Positions 1 to 8,134 of a stretch of DNA of 23,529 nt are shown piece after piece. The notes below the pieces were generated by a model. That model worked only from the letters and a program-made list of their open reading frames with translations, did not search any database and was not told the DNA's origin. A program made the position numbers and the translations under genes. This DNA is from JANMZR01 sp031383555 (GTDB lineage Bacteria > Bacteroidota > Bacteroidia > Cytophagales > Spirosomataceae): positions 1-23,529 of the forward strand of contig JANMZR010000276.1 in the NCBI GenBank assembly GCA_031383555.1, given 5' to 3'. Numbering within the stretch: the stretch's first letter is position 1; every line of letters starts with the position of its first letter.

Positions 1-49
1 ATAAACACGAAAAATGCATAAAAATAGTACTATTCAAAGATTCACAAAA

Positions 50-75
50 AAACCGAAGCCATCAAGCCTCGGTTT
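50..75. terminator. Hairpin terminator near the left edge
   Basis: The ten-base arm at 50-59 pairs with 66-75 with one A/C mismatch, around a six-base loop. A run of A precedes it and a run of T follows it, so it could end transcription from either direction. The gene it serves to the left lies outside the window. It is read directly from the sequence; termination activity is inferred. Confidence 0.6.
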
Positions 76-438
76 TTCTTATAAAAAGTAGTATAAATTA
101 TCTTAAAATAATAGTTTGGACGAATTAACTATGATGCCCTATTTAGAAAAACTACTAAGCCTAATAAGGAACTGAGATCCAATTTTGATTGAGTTAAAAG
201 GCCTTTCTCAACAGGAGAAGGAGTTGGAAATGAGGTCTTAAATGTAAAAAATTATCATAAATTTATTTTACTTTTCTCTTTAAATTATTTGATTCTTTCG
301 GATAGATCTGGAAGTAATTAGATTAGAGCAATTGGCCATTTACAATTTAAGTAAAACCAGTTCACAGCAATTTACCATTACTGAAATGAAAACATAATCC
401 ATTTGACTTTTTTCAAGCCAGAAAAGTTTACAAAAACA
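76..438. other. Non-coding stretch between two terminators
   Basis: No reading frame of credible length occurs on either strand here; the longest ATG frame on the plus strand near 131 codes for only 14 residues. No tRNA-like or rRNA-like sequence was recognised. The only structure noted is a possible decayed palindromic repeat at 199-239. The stretch is bounded by hairpin terminators at 50-75 and 439-474, so it may simply be the space between two transcription units. Confidence 0.5.
199..239. repeat. Possible relic of an interspersed palindromic repeat
   Basis: The sequence contains CCTTTCTC, a short loop and GAGAAGG, which pair with one bulged T, followed by a purine-rich tail ending in GAGGTC. 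This layout resembles the small palindromic intergenic repeats scattered through many bacterial chromosomes. Only one copy is visible in this window, so the call rests on resemblance alone. Confidence 0.2.
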
Positions 439-474
439 AAAAAACCTTGCAAAATTGAATTTGCAAGGTTTTTT
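439..474. terminator. Strong bidirectional terminator after the lipoprotein gene
   Basis: A perfect 15-base-pair stem (439-453 with 460-474) encloses a six-base loop. The core is CCTTGC/GCAAGG, flanked by A-rich and T-rich arms. It lies about 20 bases beyond the stop codon of the minus-strand lipoprotein gene and gives a U-run in both directions. It is the clearest intrinsic terminator in the window. Confidence 0.85.
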
Positions 475-493
475 ATATGTAATTTTTAAAGAA

Positions 494-964
494 TTATTCG
501 CAAGGGATCATAGTATATACCACAGTAAATTCACCAACTTTCAAGTTTTTTGTAAGAGCGGTTAAAGTTACTTCTTTTGTTTTGGCATTATAGTTACTTG
601 TTGTATATTCTGCTGTTGTACGTGTATTAGTACCCGTAGCAGCGTCAGTCAATGGTGGATTAAGGCCAGAGATAGAAATTTTATCACCTGCATATGTCCA
701 AGTACCTTTAGTAACAGTACCATCGGTTTCAGTGATTTCTACACCATTATTGGGCAAATTGAGTACCATTTTAAATTTAGCATAAGCAGGTTTTGAATTA
801 TTGGCACCTCCGATAGTATAAACTATTGTACCGTTTTCACGAACCTCTTTTGCTTTCAAACAATTTTTCTTTAAAAAATCACCAATTGGAGTTTTTTTAC
901 AACCACTAAAGGTTGCAATGCCTAAAGAAAGTATCAATAAAAGATATAAATTAAACTTTTTCAT
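494..964 (-). CDS. Small lipoprotein, lipocalin-like
   Basis: The 156-residue product begins with a lipoprotein signal peptide: MKK, a hydrophobic stretch to about residue 19, then FSGC with the lipidated cysteine at position 22. The mature part is rich in Thr, Asn and Gly and contains GTWTYAGDKISI, the kind of strand pattern seen in the small lipocalin-like lipoproteins common in Bacteroidota (a feature request to store a compact beta barrel). The residues after the cysteine are lysines rather than acidic, so the charged surface-export signal described for some Bacteroidota is not obvious. It starts 45 bases after the stop of the T9SS protein gene on the same strand, and no promoter box was found between them, so the two may be co-transcribed. 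A strong terminator follows. Ligand and role are unknown. Confidence 0.8.
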   Translation of the reverse strand: MKKFNLYLLLILSLGIATFSGCKKTPIGDFLKKNCLKAKEVRENGTIVYTIGGANNSKPAYAKFKMVLNLPNNGVEITETDGTVTKGTWTYAGDKISISGLNPPLTDAATGTNTRTTAEYTTSNYNAKTKEVTLTALTKNLKVGEFTVVYTMIPCE

Positions 965-1009
965 ATGTAATTTGATTATGACTTCTTTTGAAATCGGGTT
1001 TTAATTATT

Positions 1010-4000
1010 TTATTTCTTTAAGAATTTCTTTGTTGCTGAACCTTTTTTAGTTGATATTTCTAAGAAATATATTCCAGAACTAAGATTGGTCACATTTATT
1101 TGCTCAGTTTTCCCTTCAACAAAACCATTAAAGTCCTGAGTAATTAAAGTTGAACCAGTGATGTTCACAATTTTAGTAGATACCTTTCCATTAATTGTGC
1201 TACCAGGCTTGATATATAATGCATTTTCAGTTGGCACAGGATACAAAGAAATCTGCTTAGCTAAGTCGGAGTCTTCATTTGCTGAAATCACAAAGGTACT
1301 TCCAGAGGCAACATTTGACCAGTCTGAGAATCCATTTGGGCTTGAATATCTAATTCTATAATTAAAAGCTGTACCTGGTGCTAAACCTGTATTTTGATAG
1401 CTATTTAAAGTGACTGCCAGATCTGATCCTAATTTCACGAAATTATTATCTGCTCCAGTTGTTCTTTGAACTTCTATAGTAGTTGCAGTTTTTGAGGTGT
1501 TTGTCCAAGCCAGGTCGACTTGATTTATTTTAACACCTTTGGCTGAAAGACCTGTAGGAGCAGGAGGATTGGTAGTTACATTTGCAATATTGGAATAATT
1601 TGAATTGCATAGTTCGCCTAAAGCTTTCACTCTAAAGAAGTATTTAGTTTCAGCATCAACTCCAGTAGAAATTGTTGCTGTAGTGCCGTTAGGAGAAATA
1701 TTAGAGCCTACTTTCGTAAATGTAATGCCATCCTTTGACCACTCTACTTCAAAGCCTAATTCGTCAGGAGAGTTATCTGTAAAAGTAATTTTTATTTCCT
1801 TAGCTGAATTGGCCACAGCTACCAAATTGCTTGGGGGGGCAGGGCAAGTGGTTGCAGTAGACTCTTGCTTCACTTGTGATGAAGCTGACGAACAACCTTC
1901 ATTTACTGCAATAACCCTATAATAATATTTTTTACTAGATTGCAAGTTTTTATCAACAAATACCGCAAGAGTACCTTCAACTTCACCAGCTTTTACAAAA
2001 TCAATGTTATCAGTTGATCTTTCGATTATATAAGTCTTGATTTTAACACCTAAATCCCATTTCACTTCTACTGAATTGGATGAAATTGACTTGGCAACAA
2101 TATTAGTAGGTGCCAACGGGCAAGAAGTTGTTGAACCAATCAACGAATATATTGAACTACAAGAACCTTCATTTTTTACATTAGCTCGGTAGTATTTTTT
2201 TTGATTTGGAGTTGCGGTCAAGTCTTTATAAGAAGTGGTTGTGCCAGCAACATCCGCTAATTTACTAAAGGTAATTCCATCAAGTGATTCTTCAATTGTA
2301 ATTGTAGTGGGTCCGAAATTTTCAGTAGAAGCCCATTCTAAATCAATTTGGGTTGTAGAAACGGCAGTAACTTTGGTAAATTCAGTCAATGGACTTGGAC
2401 AAGTAGCTTCGCATTTAGTATTTGAGGCGTCTGAGAAACCAGTAGCATGTCTTGCTGTTACATAATAACAAACTTTCTGACTAGGTTTCAAATTGTCATT
2501 ATCAATATATTCAGTCAATAATGGAGGACGATTGATGGCCGTAAAAGTTACGCCATTGTCAATTGAACGATACACTATAAAAGCTTCTTCATTATCAGGG
2601 CCATTAGAATTGTCTTGCCAAGTAACTTTTATCGAGGTACTACCATTAGGGAAAGCATTCAAATTGGTTGGGCCAGGGAATTTTGGTGTTGTAAATACTA
2701 CAGTATTTGTAGGGCCGCCTAAACCGGTACCAAATATATTTAATACGTAAACTGCATATTTTGTTTGAGGTAATAAGCCAGTAAAGCTGTATTTATCTTC
2801 CTGTGGCCCTACCTGTACTTTCTCTACAAAAGGGCCATCATTGGTAGAAACATAAACTTTCCAACCTTGTGAAAATGGTGTACACTTATCCCATTGAATA
2901 TTAGCAGTAGTAGCAGAGTTATTTAATAAAGTAAGTATGGATGGTTTTGTTGTGGCCGAAGCTGTTGACGAACGTGGCGTTTCAGTACTTTCATAAATAG
3001 CTGAAACTTGATAGCTATAATTTGTATTTGGCTTCAAATTATCATCTTCATAGGAGCTAATGTTATTGCCAGTCTGAGCAAGCAGTGTCATCGCACCAGC
3101 GCCTTCAGCTCTGTATATTTTATAATTTGACTCATTTAATACTGCGGCTGATGGCTCCACCCAATTCAAGGTAATTCTAGAGCAGTTGTTAGCTGTAGCA
3201 CTTAAGTTTGTTAATAATGGAAGCTGAGGTGTTGTGTTGCATTTATTTAAACTCCATGGGCTAGTGAAGCCACCATTTGTAGTAAACTTAACTCTATAAC
3301 AGTAATTTGTGTTGGGTAAAAGCTTAGGAGCATTTCTTCCATCTTCTTTAAATCTTTCTGTTGGCCCAAAATCACCTACAGCTACAAAACCAGCACCACC
3401 TATACCTCGCTCTAAATACCATCTTGAAATACCTGGAGGCAAAGTTTGTACCCAATCAACATTTAATTGAAATGCTGAAACTGGCGTAACAGAATTGATT
3501 ATTGGGGTAATTAAACTGCTCACAACTACGTCTTTTATATCTGAAAAAGAATCGCATAATAGAGGACCTATACCTGAAGAATTTATACCTCTTAATTGGT
3601 ATTGGTAGGTTACACCAGGGGATGTAACAAAAGGATCAAAATATGGCCACGTTGGATCTGTAGCTACTAATACAAAAGCACCTCCTGAAGGTCGTCTATA
3701 TAATTCATAAGTATAACCTGTCTGTATATCACTTGTTGTTAATGTAACACCAAGAGGTGGTAAAGTCGAGTTTAACGTAAATCCAGAAATGATTGGTTTA
3801 ATTATATTACACGATAGTAATTCATTTGAATATCCAGAAGCTTCAAGGCCTATATTTACAGCTTTAATTCTATAGGTATAAGATACTCCGGCAACTGGTG
3901 TAAATGAATCTGTAAAAAGTTGATTTGCACCATCCGTAACTCTAGCAAATGCGATCGAACCAAATAACCCATTATTAGCTTTTCTTTCTACTAAATAGGT

Positions 4001-4240
4001 AGTAGCTAAAATATTAGTAGGAGTTATAAATGTAATATTTAATGCACCTCTAACAAGGCCAGATATAACTGGTGTGGCGGGTGGTACAAATTTTATAATA
4101 TTTGCATCAATATTGTTATTGATTCCTGTTTTGTGGTTTGTTTTTTCAAAAAAGGGGTTACTTTTTGAATAAACATTATTACCTGCAAGCAATAGGCATA
4201 GCATGATAATACTACTAATGCTTTTTGTAAATTTTTTCAT
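1010..4240 (-). CDS. Secreted multi-fibronectin-III protein with T9SS sorting domain
   Basis: The 1076-residue product has a signal peptide (residues 1 to about 25), then about ten fibronectin type III-like repeats of 85-100 residues spanning roughly 52-985, the first two being the most diverged. It ends with a type A C-terminal domain of about 85 residues: ISLYPVPTENALYI, a central strand region, NLSSGIYFLEI and a final KKFLKK. Such tails direct proteins through the Type IX secretion system and are removed or used to anchor the protein at the cell surface. Several repeats carry a Cys near the last strands and a Cys-Pro at the domain border, which suggests disulphide-pinned linkers. No catalytic domain is visible, so an adhesive or scaffold role is likely but inferred. 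The start is ATG at 4240, with Bacteroidota-type promoter boxes just upstream. Confidence 0.9.
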   Translation of the reverse strand: MKKFTKSISSIIMLCLLLAGNNVYSKSNPFFEKTNHKTGINNNIDANIIKFVPPATPVISGLVRGALNITFITPTNILATTYLVERKANNGLFGSIAFARVTDGANQLFTDSFTPVAGVSYTYRIKAVNIGLEASGYSNELLSCNIIKPIISGFTLNSTLPPLGVTLTTSDIQTGYTYELYRRPSGGAFVLVATDPTWPYFDPFVTSPGVTYQYQLRGINSSGIGPLLCDSFSDIKDVVVSSLITPIINSVTPVSAFQLNVDWVQTLPPGISRWYLERGIGGAGFVAVGDFGPTERFKEDGRNAPKLLPNTNYCYRVKFTTNGGFTSPWSLNKCNTTPQLPLLTNLSATANNCSRITLNWVEPSAAVLNESNYKIYRAEGAGAMTLLAQTGNNISSYEDDNLKPNTNYSYQVSAIYESTETPRSSTASATTKPSILTLLNNSATTANIQWDKCTPFSQGWKVYVSTNDGPFVEKVQVGPQEDKYSFTGLLPQTKYAVYVLNIFGTGLGGPTNTVVFTTPKFPGPTNLNAFPNGSTSIKVTWQDNSNGPDNEEAFIVYRSIDNGVTFTAINRPPLLTEYIDNDNLKPSQKVCYYVTARHATGFSDASNTKCEATCPSPLTEFTKVTAVSTTQIDLEWASTENFGPTTITIEESLDGITFSKLADVAGTTTSYKDLTATPNQKKYYRANVKNEGSCSSIYSLIGSTTSCPLAPTNIVAKSISSNSVEVKWDLGVKIKTYIIERSTDNIDFVKAGEVEGTLAVFVDKNLQSSKKYYYRVIAVNEGCSSASSQVKQESTATTCPAPPSNLVAVANSAKEIKITFTDNSPDELGFEVEWSKDGITFTKVGSNISPNGTTATISTGVDAETKYFFRVKALGELCNSNYSNIANVTTNPPAPTGLSAKGVKINQVDLAWTNTSKTATTIEVQRTTGADNNFVKLGSDLAVTLNSYQNTGLAPGTAFNYRIRYSSPNGFSDWSNVASGSTFVISANEDSDLAKQISLYPVPTENALYIKPGSTINGKVSTKIVNITGSTLITQDFNGFVEGKTEQINVTNLSSGIYFLEISTKKGSATKKFLKK

Positions 4241-4280
4241 GAGATTGATTTAATAGTAATACAGATAGCTTAAATATTTT

Positions 4281-4313
4281 CAAAGTTACAAATGTAAACG
4301 AAACAATTTGCAA
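4281..4313 (-). promoter_or_regulatory. Promoter of the T9SS cargo gene, with two -7 boxes
   Basis: Read on the minus strand, TAACTTTG (4288-4281) and TACATTTG (4296-4289) both match the Bacteroidota -7 consensus TAnnTTTG and abut each other. A TTG at 4313-4311 lies 22 bases upstream of the first box, an acceptable place for the -33 element. The ATG follows about 40 bases downstream. The match is seen; activity is inferred. Confidence 0.5.
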
Positions 4314-4607
4314 TTTTTTAAAAAATAATCCAAATAAATTTAGCAAACGGTATTGATTGTTTGTAAAAATATTTTGAGGCAAAATTTTTTTTTAAAGAAT
4401 GTTTACAAAAGTAAAACTTTTTATTTGACGTAATTATAGTTTAATAAGTTGTAAAGCTTAATAAATAATTTTTTTGTAATATTAATATTTAGATTTTTTA
4501 TTTGTATCCTGTCAATCTGATACTATTTCGATTTGGAATGTTTTTCAATTATTTTCGGCTATTTAAGCAAAGAAAATAGAAATTTCCTTTATTAAATCTA
4601 AACCATT

Positions 4608-4615
4608 TAAATTTG
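4608..4615 (+). promoter_or_regulatory. -7-like box before lipB
   Basis: TAAATTTG matches the consensus TAnnTTTG exactly and ends 16 bases before the lipB ATG, which would give a very short leader. No convincing -33 TTG was found at the expected distance, so this is a half-supported promoter. Confidence 0.35.
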
Positions 4616-4631
4616 CAAAGCCAATAATAAA

Positions 4632-5387
4632 ATGAATAGAATGAATTTATTAATTAACAAAGACATTGTTTTTTCAGATTTGGGATTAGTTGACTATCAA
4701 ACTGCTTGGGATAAACAGGAAGCCCTTTTGGCTGAAAATGTCGCAATAAAGATAGCAAATAGAGATTTGGCAGAAAATGATCAAATTAAAACCAATAATT
4801 ATCTGCTGTTTTGTGAGCATCCGCATGTATATACGCTTGGCAAAAGTGGACATTTGGAAAATCTTTTATTAAATGATTATGAATTAAAAATTAAAGAGGC
4901 GAAATTTTACAAAACAAATAGGGGCGGCGATATTACCTACCACGGGCCAGGACAACTTGTGGGCTACCCTATTTTGGATTTGGAAAATTTTTTCACAGAT
5001 ATTCATCAATATATGAGGTACTTGGAGGAAGCTATAATACTAACTTGCTTAAATTTTGGAATTGATGCTGGCCGAATAAAGGGCCTTCCTGGTGTTTGGT
5101 TGGACTATGATGGCGGGCCAAATCCTAGAAAAATATGTGCAATGGGTGTAAAAACTAGTCGATGGATTACTATGCATGGCTTTGCCTTAAATGTAAATAC
5201 AGATTTGACTTTTTTTCAAAATATAGTACCTTGCGGTATAAATGACAAGGCTGTAACTTCGCTAGAAATGGAACTTGGGGAAAAAATAGATATGAATGAT
5301 GTAAAAAACATTTTGTTTACAGTATTGGTAAATTTGTTTTGTTTTGAAACAAATTTCAACCAATTACTTACTGAAAAGGCTAAATAA
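4632..5387 (+). CDS. lipB: Lipoyl(octanoyl) transferase LipB
   Basis: The product moves the octanoyl group from acyl carrier protein to the lipoyl domains of 2-oxoacid dehydrogenases and the glycine cleavage H protein, the first step of endogenous lipoate synthesis in the cytoplasm. The 251-residue sequence shows the family signatures in order: RGGDITYHGPGQLVGYP (97-113), the lysine of RKICAMGVK (Lys167) and HGFALNVN (182-189), and the catalytic cysteine in VPCGI (Cys201). Lys167 and Cys201 correspond to the thioester-forming pair known in the family. The length is a little over the usual because of an N-terminal extension. ATG at 4632 is used, though a second ATG three codons on is also possible. 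The lipA partner is not in the window. A small unknown gene follows after two bases. Confidence 0.95.
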   Translation: MNRMNLLINKDIVFSDLGLVDYQTAWDKQEALLAENVAIKIANRDLAENDQIKTNNYLLFCEHPHVYTLGKSGHLENLLLNDYELKIKEAKFYKTNRGGDITYHGPGQLVGYPILDLENFFTDIHQYMRYLEEAIILTCLNFGIDAGRIKGLPGVWLDYDGGPNPRKICAMGVKTSRWITMHGFALNVNTDLTFFQNIVPCGINDKAVTSLEMELGEKIDMNDVKNILFTVLVNLFCFETNFNQLLTEKAK

Positions 5388-5389
5388 TA

Positions 5390-5794
5390 ATGAAAAAGGA
5401 TATCGAATTCCCCAAATTAGAAGGTGTAAAAATTGCCGTTACCTTACAACTTGATAAGTATGAAAATGAGTTTTGGGATGTACAAATAATCAATAGAAAC
5501 ATTTTTGCAATTGAAAACGTGATGGTTACTTCCCGAGGTTTTGGCTTAAAAAATGGAGAAGAAATAAAAACCTCAATTTTACGTCACTTTCGTGAAAAAA
5601 TTGAAGCCCATTCTATCAATAAAATTGAGGCCATTCAACCCGAATTATTTTCATTAAATAATGAGTATTGGTTGAGCTATTATGTTGGCAGTCAATTGTT
5701 TGATAAAAAAATATTATTTACTCCTGAAAGTATTGTTAAAGAAAATTTGATAAAGCTACAACCATTTGGACTGATGGGTGTTTTGCATGAATGA
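5390..5794 (+). CDS. Unknown 134-residue protein linked to lipB
   Basis: The gene starts two bases after the lipB stop codon, so it is almost certainly in the same transcript and probably translationally coupled. The product is soluble in appearance, with no signal peptide or membrane segment. It has an alternating strand-rich N-terminal half (VTLQLDKYENEFWDVQIIN) and a conserved-looking core with LNNEYWLSYYVG and a C-terminal KILFTPESI. I recall similar small proteins in other Bacteroidota, some carrying a misleading label of phenylalanyl-tRNA synthetase subunit; there is no synthetase motif here. No function can be assigned from the sequence. The tight link to lipB hints at a cytoplasmic role, but that is inference. 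Confidence 0.8.
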   Translation: MKKDIEFPKLEGVKIAVTLQLDKYENEFWDVQIINRNIFAIENVMVTSRGFGLKNGEEIKTSILRHFREKIEAHSINKIEAIQPELFSLNNEYWLSYYVGSQLFDKKILFTPESIVKENLIKLQPFGLMGVLHE

Positions 5795-5904
5795 AATTCT
5801 CAAATTTTAAATTAGTGGTGGTGATTATAACCATTTTGGTGATGACCTAAGTTGGCACCTTAACAAACCTCCTTCTATATACAAAACTGCAAATAATTAA
5901 AAAT

Positions 5905-5971
5905 GTGGCGTTTATTTAAGTTCGAGGTTGTATCTTTTCCCAAATTTTTGAATAGCCACGCTCGAACTTAA
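5905..5971. repeat. Inverted repeat upstream of the MFS gene
   Basis: An 11-base arm TTAAGTTCGAG at 5916-5926 has its exact inverse complement CTCGAACTTAA at 5961-5971, separated by 34 bases. A second short pair, GTGGC at 5905-5909 and GCCAC at 5955-5959, crosses the first, so both could form only as a pseudoknot or as alternatives. There is no following T run, so it is not a standard terminator. It lies 55 bases before the MFS start and could be an operator, an RNA structure in the leader or a relic of a mobile element. Confidence 0.55.
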
Positions 5972-6025
5972 CTTAACGAAATTGATATTTAAATACTAAA
6001 CTTTAATTTTTCACTTTACCGCTAA

Positions 6026-7339
6026 ATGCAAGAAAAAACTACCCTCCAACACCTTTTTCAACCCATAGTTATAGTAGCCGCCTTGGGTTATTTTGTTGAT
6101 ATTTATGATTTGCAACTCTTTGGAATTGTGCGTGTGCAAAGCCTAACGAGTATGTTGCCGGCCGCTATGCCAGCCGATCAAGTAAAAGCAGTTTTGTCGG
6201 CTGCAGGCACCAAAATATTAGACTATCAAATGATGGGAATGATATTAGGGGGCATACTTTGGGGTGTTTTAGGGGATAAAAAAGGTCGCCTTTCAGTGCT
6301 TTTTGGCTCAATAATTACCTATTCAATTGCCAATATTTGTTGTGGGCTAATACCTACTATTGAATTTATGGATAAAATTGAAGCCTATAAATGGCTTCGA
6401 TTTATAGCTGGCTTAGGCCTCGCAGGAGAGTTAGGCGCAGGTATTACCCTCGTGAGCGAGGTTTTACCCAAACAACTGAGAGCAATTGGCACATCTTTGG
6501 TGGCTGGCGTTGGCTTGTTAGGTGCAGTGGTGGCCAAATTTACTGTGTTTTTCTCAGGCTCATGGACAGCCGCCTATTTTATTGGTGGGGGCTTAGGCTT
6601 TGCCTTATTGATATTAAGAATCGGTGTAGTAGAATCGGGTATGTTTAAGAATATAGTGCATGAAGCGAGCGTACAAAAAGGCAATTTTCTTTCCTTTTTT
6701 AATAATAAACAACGATTTATCAAGTATTTGAAATGTATTGGAATAGGCTTCCCTAACTGGTTTACAATCGGGATTTTGATCTATTTCTGTAATGAATTTG
6801 CTGAAGCTTTGGGTATTACTGAAAAGGTGGATCCTGGTTGGGCAGTAATGTGGGGTTATATTGGTATTTCTGCTGGTGATTTTCTGAGTGGCTTCCTGAG
6901 CCAATGGCTTAAATCAAGAAAAAAGGCAATACTTTATATGATGGTTTTCGCCTTTTTAGGCTTTGTATTTTATTTAGGAGGTTTGCCAAAATCAGCCAAT
7001 GGAATATATCTTATGGCACTCTGGGTTGGCTTTGGAACTGGTTATTGGGCTATGTTTGTAACTGTAGGTGCTGAACAATTTGGCACTAATTTAAGAGCCA
7101 CGGCAGCTACCACAATTCCTAATATGTCTCGTGGCGCTTTGGTGTTGTGGACATTCCTATTTTCAGGTTTCAAAACGGGTAGCTTTACATTTTTTGGAAA
7201 TGAAGTATTCAAAATTCAGCCTCAGGGTGTGATTACAGCAGGAATTATTGTTGGACTAGTCACGTATGCATTTGGGTTATATTCAGTACTTACCATCTCA
7301 GAAAGCCATGATAAAGACTTGAATTATTTAGAAGAATAA
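6026..7339 (+). CDS. MFS transporter, metabolite:H+ symporter type
   Basis: The 437-residue product is a polytopic inner-membrane protein with about 12 hydrophobic segments. It carries the loop 2-3 signature of the major facilitator superfamily in GDKKGRLSVLFG (83-94), an arginine-led fourth helix LRFIAGLGLAGELGAG (124-139) and a VSEVLPKQLRA segment (143-153), the layout of the sugar and metabolite proton-symporter branch (ProP, AAHS and SP relatives). An acidic pair, Asp25 and Asp28, lies in helix 1. Substrate cannot be read from the sequence. The N-terminus is short, and ATG at 6026 gives a complete first helix. It is preceded by an inverted repeat that may matter for its expression and faces the GGGP synthase gene with only 33 bases between stop codons. 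No metabolic partner genes lie beside it. Confidence 0.85.
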   Translation: MQEKTTLQHLFQPIVIVAALGYFVDIYDLQLFGIVRVQSLTSMLPAAMPADQVKAVLSAAGTKILDYQMMGMILGGILWGVLGDKKGRLSVLFGSIITYSIANICCGLIPTIEFMDKIEAYKWLRFIAGLGLAGELGAGITLVSEVLPKQLRAIGTSLVAGVGLLGAVVAKFTVFFSGSWTAAYFIGGGLGFALLILRIGVVESGMFKNIVHEASVQKGNFLSFFNNKQRFIKYLKCIGIGFPNWFTIGILIYFCNEFAEALGITEKVDPGWAVMWGYIGISAGDFLSGFLSQWLKSRKKAILYMMVFAFLGFVFYLGGLPKSANGIYLMALWVGFGTGYWAMFVTVGAEQFGTNLRATAATTIPNMSRGALVLWTFLFSGFKTGSFTFFGNEVFKIQPQGVITAGIIVGLVTYAFGLYSVLTISESHDKDLNYLEE

Positions 7340-7374
7340 TCAAATTTGTTGATGCAAGAGTATTTGATTTTTTT
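7338..7374. terminator. Weak terminator between convergent MFS and GGGPS genes
   Basis: AATCAAAT (7338-7345) pairs perfectly with ATTTGATT (7362-7369) across a 16-base loop, and a T run follows on the plus strand to 7374. The stem is short and AT-rich, so it is a weak candidate. It overlaps the MFS stop codon and reaches the stop codon of the opposite gene. Confidence 0.35.
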
Positions 7375-8134
7375 ATACTAGGACAGTCCTTTTTTGGCTC
7401 ATTCTTTTCCCAATTTCTGAAATAAAATCTGGGTCAGTTTCTATTTTATTTCCAATTACTATTATATCTGCTCCTGCGTTTAAAGCATTTTCTGCTTTTT
7501 CTATGGTATTAATGCCGCCTCCAACTATAATGGGCAACTCAACTGCGGCTTTTACTTGACTAATCATTTCAGAGGAAACTGGATTTTTGGCCCCACTACC
7601 TCCATCCAAATAAATAAGTTTCATGCCAATCATTTCTCCAGCCAACGCTGTACAAGCGGCTATTTCAGGTTTATTATTTGGTATCGGTGTGGTATTTGAA
7701 ATATAGGAAACGGTAGTTTGTTGCCCAGAATCCACTAAAATGTAACCAGTTGAAAGTATTTCAAGGCCACTATTTTTTAAAATAGGAGCAGCAACTACAT
7801 GTTGGCCTATAAGGTACTCAGGGTTACGACCAGATATTAATGATAAAAATAATAAAGCATCGGCCTCTTGCTCAATATGTAGGCTATTTCCTGGGAATAA
7901 AATAACTGGAATATCACAATACTTTTTTATAAAGCAAACTAAATCAGTTAGTTGAAACTTTGTGATTAGGCTTCCTCCCACAAAAATATAGCCGACTTTA
8001 TTTAATATACAATCATGTAAAAGATTTGGAAGTGTTTCAAAATCAATTTTATCAGGGTCTAAAAGTATGGCCAGACGCTGATAATTATTCTTTTTATCAA
8101 TGATTATTTGACTATATATTTTGTTTAGTTTCAT
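7373..8134 (-). CDS. Geranylgeranylglyceryl phosphate synthase (GGGPS/PcrB family)
   Basis: The 253-residue TIM-barrel enzyme joins a polyprenyl diphosphate to sn-glycerol-1-phosphate, forming the first ether bond of archaeal-type lipids. Family marks are visible in order: LLDPDK (24-29), the phosphate loop VGGS (52-55), FPGN (80-83), SGRNPEYLIGQH (101-112), YLDGGSGA (175-182), VGGGI (204-208) and IGNKIE (227-232). Archaea use this enzyme for membrane lipids; Bacteroidota homologues of the same fold have been shown to make geranylgeranylglyceryl phosphate, but what they build from it in the cell is not settled. The start codon lies 23 bases inside the preceding small membrane protein gene, which points to translational coupling. 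No glycerol-1-phosphate dehydrogenase gene is in the window. Confidence 0.92.
   Translation of the reverse strand: MKLNKIYSQIIIDKKNNYQRLAILLDPDKIDFETLPNLLHDCILNKVGYIFVGGSLITKFQLTDLVCFIKKYCDIPVILFPGNSLHIEQEADALLFLSLISGRNPEYLIGQHVVAAPILKNSGLEILSTGYILVDSGQQTTVSYISNTTPIPNNKPEIAACTALAGEMIGMKLIYLDGGSGAKNPVSSEMISQVKAAVELPIIVGGGINTIEKAENALNAGADIIVIGNKIETDPDFISEIGKRMSQKRTVLV

Larger units (their letters stand above)
4241..4631. other. AT-rich divergent intergenic region
   Basis: This 391-base gap separates the minus-strand T9SS cargo gene from plus-strand lipB. It is very AT-rich, with no reading frame of note and no RNA gene recognised. It holds a likely minus-strand promoter near 4281-4313 and a -7-like box for lipB at 4608-4615. 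Nothing else stands out in the middle part. Confidence 0.6.

Noticed and set aside
1158..2750. Four plus-strand frames of 67-105 codons within the T9SS protein gene
   Set aside because: They are antisense to a well-supported repeat protein and their translations show no domain or signal.
1010..4240. Fibronectin repeats as DNA-level tandem repeats
   Set aside because: The repeats are similar only at protein level; the DNA of neighbouring repeats is too different to be a recent tandem array.
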